Positions 56,183-64,000 of a DNA stretch of 64,000 nt are shown piece by piece. The stretch lies in contig JARKIF010000010.1 in NCBI GenBank assembly GCA_029378245.1, forward strand, positions 1-64,000. Direction: 5' to 3'. Numbering within the stretch: position 1 is the stretch's first letter; every line of letters begins with the position of its first letter. This DNA is from Roridomyces roridus (lineage: Eukaryota > Basidiomycota > Agaricomycetes > Agaricales > Mycenaceae). A program made the translations under genes and the position numbers. The notes beneath the pieces are model-generated. The model was not told where the DNA came from and did not search any database. It was given only the letters and a program-made list of their open reading frames with translations.

Positions 56183-56727
56183 TAGGGCTCCGACCCGACC
56201 GTCAAAATGACGGGTCAACGAGCCGTCACAACGGGTGCCGGCCCGGCCGTACAGCCCTCTGAAGCCACAATTTTGACGGCCGGGTCCGGGTCCGGTTCCT
56301 TGGCTGACGGGGTACCCGTTCCCGGCCGTCGACGGGCCATGGCGGGTGGTGACGGGTCCTCGGCTAAGTAACCATGCCGAGCTGCCATCATCACTTGATG
56401 CTCCAGGGGTAGCACACATGGGTCATCGGCAATCTTCCCCATGGCCCACTACTGCGGTTCTGGCTGGTTCTGGAGGCTTCCCGGGTACCAATCCGTAATT
56501 TTGACTTGCCGGCATCACGTTGACATCAATCTGATGGTCGATTTAGCTGGAGGCACGGGCTGTCACCGCTCCGACCCGTCATGACGGCCGTGACGGGTCT
56601 GACGGGTACCACCCAGCCGTTTTGAGGCCTCACAACATGGTCTGACGGCCGGGTGGGGCCCGTCCGACCTCCCATGACGGCCGTCAGAGCGACGGCCGTC
56701 GCCGTCAACGGCCGGGTCGGAGCCCTA
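56183..56727. mobile_element. hAT-like MITE, 545 bp
   Basis: Termini TAGGGCTCCGACCCG and its complement; flanked by CTTGACAT at 56175-56182 and 56728-56735 (8-bp duplication). GC-rich GACGGCCGTC motifs inside, like the remnant at 20466-20989. Its removal restores GHLDMAKLLIEHGAS in the ankyrin repeats. Confidence 0.88.
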
Positions 56728-58017
56728 CTTGACATGGCAAAGCTGCTCATAGAACATGGGGCATCAGTCAATGTCACCAAGAAGGATGGTCAGACTCCTC
56801 TGCACCTTGCCTCCCGGTATGGTTACCTTGACATTTCAAAGCTGCTTGTTGAACATGGGGCATTGTGCAATATGGCAAGAAAGGATCATTGGACTCCATT
56901 GCACCTCGCCTCCTTGAATGGCCACCTTGACATTGCAAAGCTACTTTTGGAATATGGGGCATTGGTCAATGTCGCTGGAAAGGATGGCCAGACTCCATTG
57001 CACCTTGCCTCCTCAAATGCACACCTTCAAGACATTGCAAAGCTACTTTTACAACATGGGGCATTGGTCAATGTTGCTAAGGAGGATGGCCAGACTCTGC
57101 TGCACCTTGCCTCCTGGCATGGTCACCTGGACATTGTGAAGCTGCTTGTTGAACATAGAGCATCAGTCAATGTTGCTAGAAAGGATGGTCAGAATCCGCT
57201 TCACCTTGCCTCCTGGTATGGCCTCCCGCACATTGCAAAGCTGCTTGTTGGACATGGGGCATCAGTTGATGCCACAGAGAAGGACAGCTGGACTCCATTG
57301 CACCTTGCCTCCTCAAATGCCCCATCTTGACATTGCAAAGCTACTTTTGGAACATGGGGCATTGGTCAATGTTCCTGGAAAGGATGGCCAGACTCCGCTG
57401 CACATTGCCTCCTCAAATGCCCACCTTGACATTGCAAAGCTACTTTTTGAATATGGAGCATCAGCCAATGTTGCTAACAAGGATGGTCAGACTCCGTTGC
57501 ACCTTGCCTCCTGGTATGGCTTCCTGCAGATTGTACATCTGCTTCTTAGACATGGTGCATCAGTTGATGTTGCAGAGAAGGATGGCTGGACTCCACTGCA
57601 CCTTGCCTCCCGGTATGGCTACCTTGACATTGTGGAGCTGCTTGTTGGACATGGGGCATCTGTCAATGTTTCTAAGGAGGGCGGCTGGACTCCATTACAC
57701 GTTGCCTCCTCAAACAGCCATCCTGACATTGCAAAGCTGCTTGTTGGACATGGGGTCCCAGTTGACACTACCGAGAAGGATGGTCGGAGTCCATTACACC
57801 TTGCCTCCCAATATGGCCACCTTGCCATTGCAAAGCTGCTCATTCAATGTGGGGCATCTGTCAATGCTGTTGAGGCGGCTGGGTGGACTCCACTGCATAT
57901 TTCCTCTGGCAACCACCATATTTCCATTGTCAAGCTACTTTTGGACTATAATGCATCCCTCACCCTAATCAATGACCCTGTGTGGACAGTCTTCCTCATT
58001 GCATTAAAATATGGGCA

Positions 58018-58678
58018 TAGGGCTGGGCACCGTAACCGTACCCTACGGAATACGGCTCCGTAATACGGATACGGTGCCGTGCCGTGGCCCCTGGTAGTGG
58101 TCTTGACACGGCCCGTGTCCAACACGGCCGTGTGCCGTATTTCCCGTAAAAACACGGCCGTTACGGCCGTAATACGGAAATGCTCGGCAATGTCCTCTAA
58201 ACACTGTTATCGCGGGTGATTTGTGTCAGAATTGTCTCACCAAGCCATGTGGGAACTTGTACAGCTGCGGAAACACCATCCCCTTTGGATGAGGCGGCAG
58301 CTGGCGGCTGCCGCGGGTATTGTCGATATTTACGGTAGCCACATCAATGCATCAAACACGCCATCAACCTTCAAAGCCGGCGGCGGCGGACATGCCCCGC
58401 CCCAATTCTGCCCGACGAAGGATGGGTATGTATGGGAGAGGTGCTTCATATCATAAGATCCAATGCCGATGCTCACAATCATCCAGGAAGTCGGACTCTC
58501 ATGAGAAATGATTGGCCATCAATTTACGGCCGCGTTACGGAAATACGGTCGTATACGGCACCGTAGCGTACCGTGAGTGATTGATGCTACTATTCTACGG
58601 GCCGTCATGTCACGGCCGTGTCTCAATACGGCCGTATCAATTACGGCCGTGTCCGTTACGGTACGGTGCCCAGCCCTA
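58018..58678. mobile_element. hAT-like MITE, 661 bp
   Basis: Termini TAGGGCTGGGCACCGTA and complement; flanked by TATGGGCA at 58010-58017 and 58679-58686. Interior filled with ACGGCCGT and TACGG motifs. It interrupts the ankyrin protein just before its acidic C-terminus. Confidence 0.88.
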
Positions 58679-58861
58679 TATGGGCATCTGGAAATTGATA
58701 CGCCGGAACCAAGCCCCCATGATTCTGAGTCATCTGACACAGATGATTCAGACTCTGCTGACATTGAAATTTCAGACTTTCCTGACATTGAAGATTCAGA
58801 CTTGCCTTCCCCTTATGTATCAGACCTGGATTTTTCTACATTGGAATCAGAATCCTTTTAG

Positions 58862-59003
58862 TCTGACAATGTAACATATACCAGCATTTATTTGTTGATT
58901 CTTCTCCCTGTGGTCTTCAAATGTTCTCTACTATCTCCATGTATGCACTCTTTCCTTTATTCACTTACCCTTCATCAGACTTTCTACAATTTACTTTTCG
59001 ATG
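58862..59003. other. 3' flank of the NACHT-ankyrin gene
   Basis: AT-rich, no coding signal; probable former 3' UTR. Confidence 0.4.
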
Positions 59004-59320
59004 CTTGTCAGCTTTCCCCTGCCAAATTTTGGCAGGGACAAGTGCCGAAAGTGCTCAAGTTGACGACGGACCACTTTTCACAAGCCAAGTCAGTTACCCG
59101 ACAAGTGCTCGGCAACACGGAATTGATGCCGCCGTTATGGCTCTCCCCTTGCCGGAACCTCACAGACTTTTTGACATTCTGGGACATTTCAACTAATATT
59201 CCATTCAGATAGCTACATGGTCTCTGCAAGCCTATGTTTGAGGGAGCTGAAATGTGGACTTTGCCACTTTTCACTTTGCCGAGCTCATTGTCAAGCGGAA
59301 AAGTGCCGAAAGCTGACAAG
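59004..59320. mobile_element. Possible MITE of about 317 bp
   Basis: 13-bp inverted ends CTTGTCAGCTTTC and GAAAGCTGACAAG. AAGTGCCGAAA occurs inside both ends. No clear target duplication. Confidence 0.45.
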
Positions 59321-59424
59321 ATTTTTGTCAAAAGGCTGATGTTGAAACACAACAGTGACAACACATCTGAGTTGGACGGCTGCTTATTGATTTGATGGAA
59401 TTAACCAGGGAATGATATGTTATC

Positions 59425-59585
59425 ACCGCTAGGACCTCTATATCCAATCAAGGTTGCAATGGATGTTGCAATAAAGCTGCAGAATAGTAGTAGGTAGGAC
59501 TTACAAAGTACAAGTAGCTAGACTTTGTTGCAATAAAGTGTTCTCGGGTGATCAGCCATTGTGATTTTACCAAATCCATAGTTGT
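59425..59585. mobile_element. Single end of the 29618-34618 element family
   Basis: TCACCGCTAGGACCTCTATA and then GGACTTACAAAGTACAAGTAG and GTTGCAATAAAG follow the order of the arms at 29617-29830. Only one end is present and it abuts Helitron helicase sequence. Confidence 0.55.
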
Positions 59586-59730
59586 GATGTCCTCGATGAT
59601 GGCCTTCTTTTTGAGATGAGAAACCCGAGCCACCAGGTCAGGACAATCAGAAGCCTGCTGCCCAGGAAGAAGCTTGTGCGTGATTTCCGGCCAGTCTGAA
59701 TTGGTCGTGTATGTGATCAAGAGGTCGACG
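59586..59730 (-). pseudogene. Helitron helicase-like (Rep) fragment
   Basis: Minus-strand DWPEITHKLLPGQQASDCPD followed by LVARVSHLKKKAIIEDI is the conserved N-terminal block of the Helitron Rep/helicase protein (usual form WPEI...LPGQ...DRPDLVARVF). About 48 codons only; the HUH and helicase parts are absent. Confidence 0.75.
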
Positions 59731-60048
59731 GACTGATAGTAACGGGTTAGTCTCTCGTAGACAGACACTATAAGATGTCGTCACTCATCCTTCCTTATGT
59801 TATAGTCTGTTGATAACATCAGTGATCACTTGATAGGCCGCCTTGTAATGCCGTAAAGTCCGGAGTTTGAAAACATTCCCATGCCCTCATGACACGTTCA
59901 GACATGTTTCCACTGCCTTTACTTGTTCAACATGAATATATCATAGGTACACTTGTAGAGTACAGATGCTAAATGTGTAACGAAAATGCAAGTGTAACGA
60001 AATCATCAACCGGTGATCAATCTTTGATGGCAAAATAAATCCACATAA

Positions 60049-63000
60049 GGTAGACGCAATACAAGTTCGGTTGCCCCACGTGATGTGATTGTCACAATGA
60101 CCTTTTTGGGAAAGAACACCAGTCGACAACCCTTTACAAGGCTCTCACGAGAAAGCTCGCAAATCAGCCTCAAGGGTCCTGTGTAGATACATCTTGAGTG
60201 GACTCCCAATTTTTTTCGCAATTTTTGGATCAAAATTGAGGGACTAGTTTCCAAATTACTGTCGTACTACATTACAAACCGGCACTCTGGTTCCCTCCTC
60301 GCAGTATTCCAGCTGCGATCATGTCTTTTTTAAATTCTGCGGGCAGTGTACGATGTCCCTTGTATTTTCTGGCTGCCCAGGCAGCTTGCGCGCCATCCAG
60401 TCCTTGGCGGTATGCATCGGCAAAACGATGAGCGCGACGAACGAACGCGCGCATGGAATCAAGAGGGACTTCGTCGAGCGCGTTGAACGTGTTCCTTTCC
60501 AGTACATCTTCCCGCGATGACTCGGGATTTAGCCTGTAAATCCGTTTGGCGTAGCCCCAGACCATCTCGATAGGATTGAGTTCGCAGTGGAACTTGGGCA
60601 AAAATAAGACTGTGACATCTTGTCCGGCACAGGCCTCCTCGAGGCAGGACTGGACAGATGCGAAATCGGGTTGATTGAAGAGCATGCGCCGCATGCAACA
60701 GGTCGTGGAATCAGGCTTGGCACATTTGAAGCCCGGCTTGCATTCGGCATTCTTCTTCTTGAGTGCCTGTTCAGAAATATCACCAAGATCTCCCTTCTTC
60801 CGTCGTTCCTCGAGAATCACCTCCATCCCCTTGAACTTCCCAGCATGTTTAGCATGGTCCGAAGGACAATACAAGTCTTGTGGTGAGCCGTCGGCAAAAC
60901 GAGCTCCTGTCATCTGGATTTTCTCCTTCAAGCGGCTGCCGTGCTCGTCGTGCATCACTGTTCCATCCGCGTTCCGTTTGGGTACGGAAACGAGGAAGTT
61001 GCTATCAGCATCGGCGTTCTTGGACTTCCGTGTGCCGGAGATTGATTTTGGCATAGTTCGGGCAGAGAGCGCGCCCTCGCTGCGCTTCCGATGAGTGGTC
61101 GCGTTGTCGTAAACAAAGATGTGGTCAAACTCGGGCCATCGCTCTCGTACAACGGCGCAGGCTGCCAGAGCCTGTTCTTCAATATCGTCGCCTGAGAAGT
61201 AACCATCTCGATTCTTCCCAGGTCGCATGGATCGACGTGCCGCCGGCTCGCCGTCTTGCGTACGGAGCCAGCCGAAGTCTGCAGAGAAGTAGTCGGCAAC
61301 CATGAAGGACACACCCTCGCCCTTCCTGTACGGGGTTACCGGCGCATCTTTGTGATACCAATAGTTCTGCCGACGATCGTGAGCATAAAATATACTCTCA
61401 TCGTGATACCAGATCACCGTTCGTCGCACTCGGGCGGGAAGACTAAGTGTTATGACCGACCCGTCCGGCTCAAAGACGAAAGATCGGTCCTGGAACCCCT
61501 TGAGAGCGGGAAGGTAAACCTCGTCCCTGTAATACACAATATCCTCGCGCTCATGGCCGTCAGAGTATTGGCCCTTTTTTTCGACTCGGAATCTGAGCCA
61601 TGGTGAGCAAGATACTGGCAGGCTGACCACCACTTACCGATATCCAAGCTCATTCAAATAGTTTCGAGCAGTGCTCAGGCTGATTTTCGTCTCAATGCCA
61701 TGCTTCTCCATAATGTCCTCGCGCGCAAGGAATTCGACAAGCTTCTCCGCCGTGATGAACTTGCCCAGTTCTTGAAGGTATTTGCGGATCTCGTTCGCCA
61801 GTTCCTCGTCCGCCAACATTGATTCTTTCCAACCTCCATACGGGTTAATCGGCAAAACTTTGCGGTCTTTGATGTACGCTCGGCTGAGACTGGCCAAGAT
61901 ACGCCCACAATGCTCGCCGTCTCGACCCATCGCAATGGCAGCTTGACGTGCTGACTCGGCCCATCTTCTGTAGGTTGTGGAATTGGGATTGGTATACAAA
62001 GCAAGGTGTGCTCGAATACCCTCTATCCGGTTCCGCACCCAAACGGTGAAATCCGGTGCCTTGTAGCCGCCTGCTTTGCCTCGACTCGGCCCCCGGAGAA
62101 CGACAGCTTTGGCAGTCGTGATATCTGGGGCAACAGCCAAGGCCTGCTTCTTCCCAATTGCCGCCATCCTCTCAAGGAAGCCCTGAGGCGGCGCCGGACG
62201 AGGATATCCATCCCCCTGGAATACACCAGCATCAGGCGCAAGTAGCTCATCTAGCTCGGGAGGTATGTTCTCCTCGAGTTCGTCCAGAACATGGCCTTCG
62301 TCGTCAACAAATAACATGGAAGCTTCTGACACGGGGAATGTATGGACAGAGTGGACAGACGACGAAGATTCAGCAGCGTCTAGGTGAGCCCGAGAAGACC
62401 CGTTCCATTTGTGAACAATATTGAAGGAGAGAGGTGCAGCTGTAGGTCTTTCGGGTGTAAGTCCTTGATGGAATATGTCGTGGCGGAATGGTCTGTCCAG
62501 GAAGACATCCTCGTCCGAGTTTTCTTCGTCCTCATCTGCCAACGGCATTTCTTCGCAGTCCATTACGGGTACGAACCGAGGAGATTCACTGCCAGGACCC
62601 GGAGTTGGCTAGTCAGAAGGGTCAGACGCGTCAATTGTGGATTCAGCTGGGAATAGGAATCGCACAGGCTGGTTCTGGATGTCCTCGAGATCGTCTTCAC
62701 GGCGCCTTTTGTCAGGCCTCTTCTCTGGGCTCTTGACTAGACTCAAGGCAATTAACCCGCGTTTGATGGCTCGCTTTGGTGAGGCTAAGAGGCCATTGAG
62801 GCGGTTCAGCCTGTCGCGGACGGCTTTCTTTTGCTGAGGCATGTAGTAGATACCAAGGAGACACCCATTGAATTTTTTTGAGGGCAACAGTCAAAGAAAC
62901 TTTGAGATTACACATGCTGGAGACTGTATTGTGGAAACTAGTCCTCCAATTTTGGACTTTTTATGGATGTAAAACCGGGAATAGCAATCTAGGACCAATC

Positions 63001-63147
63001 TACAGAGGACCCTTGAGGCCGATTTTGTAATTTCATCCTCGAGCATTCACAAAAAATTGTTTTATCCCGAAGTTCTGCTTTGCTTCCCAAAATGGTAAAA
63101 GTCACAGCGAATCAAGTGGGGCAGCCGAACTTGTATTGCATCTACCT
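60049..63147 (-). mobile_element. IS630/Tc1-mariner-like transposon, 3.1 kb, long TIRs
   Basis: Flanked by TA on both sides (60047-60048, 63148-63149). Inverted ends start AGGTAGA(C/T)GCAATACAAG and pair over about 200 bp (60049-60257 with 62930-63147), including CCTCAAGGGTCCT and GGACTAGTTTCCA blocks with about 80% or lower identity by eye. It carries one minus-strand transposase gene. Confidence 0.88.
60272..62887 (-). pseudogene. DDE transposase, nearly intact, one amber stop
   Basis: A frame from the ATG at 62887 reads a basic N-terminus (KKAVRDRLNRLNGLLASPKR) to TAG at 62611-62609, then continues in the same frame. If translation starts at the next ATG (62563) the product is 748 residues, with a 45-nt intron (61637-61593, GTAAGT...CTCAG) joining NELGY to RFRVEKK. 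Domains: an HTH-like segment before the intron (STARNYLNELGY), catalytic D in WYHDESIFYAHD, D in FVYDNATTH, E in FHCELNPIEMVWG, plus CKPGFKC and CCMRRMLFNQPDF. The rest of the frame is open, so the stop may be the only lesion. Confidence 0.82.
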
Positions 63148-63273
63148 TATTGCTATGGGTGACCCCTTCCCACCTGTAAAATTTCATGACCATAGGTGCC
63201 CAGGTGGGTGTACCAGAAAATCATCTGTGTTTCAGGCTCTGGTTGAGACTTGGTCTGAATTGATAAAAGAGAG

Positions 63274-63738
63274 TTGATATTGGTGCACAGTGATCGGGAT
63301 TGGATGGGGTCTTTTGCCCTGGGAGGCAGCATTTCCGGTCTGTCTGGCCCCAAGAGCGCCCGTGAGCAGATGACACATGTCATGCCCATGGTCAAAACGC
63401 GACACGCCCCCGCCGGAGACCCTTCATATGGAGGTGGCGCCGCCAGCGGGCACAAGGCGAAGGGATCGGATAAGCCCCGGGCGGCACCATCAACAGCATC
63501 TGCCGTAGGACCATCGACCACGCCGCTGCCGGGACCGTCCACCACCATGCCCGGCCCACCCTTGTCGCTGCCTCCACAACCGGCGTTTGCTTTCCACTAC
63601 CCGTACCAGGCTCCCGCACCGTATCAATACCCGTATTCTCATTATCCTGCACAATATACCCCATACCCCCCTCCAAATTCACTCCAAACTAACTACATTA
63701 CACACCCCCACCCTCCTAATACCAAGCTACTACTCTAA
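63274..63738 (+). CDS. Unrecognised protein with Pro/Tyr-rich tail
   Basis: 154 codons: MILVHSDRDWMGSFALGGSI, then a low-complexity Pro/Ser/Thr segment (GPSTTPLPGPSTTMPGPP) and a YPYQAPAPYQYPYSHYP tail to TAA near 63736. A forward frame just upstream (63190-63277, CPGGCTRKSSVFQALVETW) may be an earlier exon. No known family seen. The mariner insertion ends at 63147, so the gene's 5' side may have been displaced. Confidence 0.4.
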   Translation: MILVHSDRDWMGSFALGGSISGLSGPKSAREQMTHVMPMVKTRHAPAGDPSYGGGAASGHKAKGSDKPRAAPSTASAVGPSTTPLPGPSTTMPGPPLSLPPQPAFAFHYPYQAPAPYQYPYSHYPAQYTPYPPPNSLQTNYITHPHPPNTKLLL

Positions 63739-64000
63739 TTAGAGTACAGTCGGAAACCCCCATCCGGACCACTCATGAAAGATTGTGTGATATCATGAGA
63801 CTGAAGGCCGCTGCCGCAGTATACTATTGGGGTCTGGTAGATGGGTATATGACCTGTATTCAAAAAAATGTTCAGGTCATAAGAGCTTGCCCTTCGTCGT
63901 GTAGAAACAAAGTTTTCAAGATCATGCCGACATGAGATAAACCCACATCCGGAGCAAATCATTATTACTGACCCGACACCTGTGCTTTTCCCACGGGGTA
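63739..64000. other. No gene recognised
   Basis: Nothing supportable before the window ends. Confidence 0.3.

Larger units (their letters stand above)
53403..58861 (+). pseudogene. NACHT-ankyrin STAND protein, disrupted
   Basis: Exon 1 (53403-53451) and exon 2 (from 53508) give a Gly-rich start (YGGPGGEGGTGNEIGG). A further exon has WLGNPPDTQDRQHQLQQLR, and splicing at TCAG near 53929 builds a Walker A, GISGTGKSVL, then IIRDLVETGHTVAYFFFDFR and a Walker B-like AYIVLDGLDECQ. About 20 ankyrin repeats follow from 54915 (core GASVNVAxKDGQTPLHLAS) and an acidic end (DSESSDTDDSDSADIE) to TAG at 58861. One-base frameshifts occur near 54164, 54505, 55975, 56120 and 57325, and three elements interrupt the repeats (55032, 56183, 58018). 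STAND NACHT-ANK proteins act in fungal non-self recognition; this copy cannot encode the full protein. Confidence 0.85.

Overview
This window reads as nuclear DNA of a basidiomycete mushroom (Agaricomycetes). Evidence: 45-66 nt GT-AG introns (two look like GC-AG), agaric-type F-box/LRR genes in many decaying copies, a NACHT-ankyrin STAND gene, a CFEM secreted-protein gene, a FluG/DUF3435 tyrosine-recombinase gene, and a dense mixture of hAT, Gypsy, Tc1/mariner (IS630-like), Helitron and short inverted-repeat elements. No rRNA gene, intact tRNA gene, CRISPR array or bacterial operon is visible. The species cannot be named from this sequence.

Layout. 1-5.9 kb: remnant of a CFEM gene, a small inverted-repeat element, AT-rich repeats and a 5'-truncated IS630-like transposase. 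5.9-15.6 kb: F-box territory. One F-box copy is cut in two by a 2.9 kb hAT-like element (7164-10097) with an exact 8-bp target duplication; a second CFEM copy follows; then an apparently intact F-box gene (12840-14087, minus) head-to-head with a different F-box-like gene (14343-15566, plus) that carries two frameshifts. 17.7-20.5 kb: three more F-box pieces. 20.5-35.5 kb: a nested insertion. An F-box gene starting at 19751 resumes at 34661; between the pieces lie a hAT remnant, a Ty3/Gypsy element (20991-34658, same 5-bp CCTAA on both sides) and further elements inside the Gypsy element. 35.8-39.6 kb: an intact F-box gene, then a second head-to-head F-box pair, inverted and decayed. 40-44 kb: gene-poor DNA with U6 snRNA-like fragments. 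44.3-50.4 kb: the best-preserved host-like genes, two forward genes facing a 13-exon DUF3435 tyrosine recombinase with zinc-finger-like C-terminus. 50.7-53.4 kb: a 33-bp minisatellite and a U6/tRNA chimeric sequence. 53.4-58.9 kb: a NACHT-ankyrin gene destroyed by frameshifts and three insertions with exact target duplications. 59-63.2 kb: Helitron scrap and a nearly complete IS630/Tc1-mariner element whose transposase has a single amber stop. The right end holds an unrecognised proline-rich ORF.

How it fits together. The window shows a birth-and-death F-box family and a self/non-self-type STAND gene eroding under transposition. Several insertions can be removed on paper at their target duplications so that the host reading frame is restored, which gives a readable insertion history. 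Loci with convincing intact coding capacity are F-box 12840-14087, F-box 35799-37388, the 44268-46096 protein and the DUF3435 gene 46675-50363; gag of the Gypsy element is also open.
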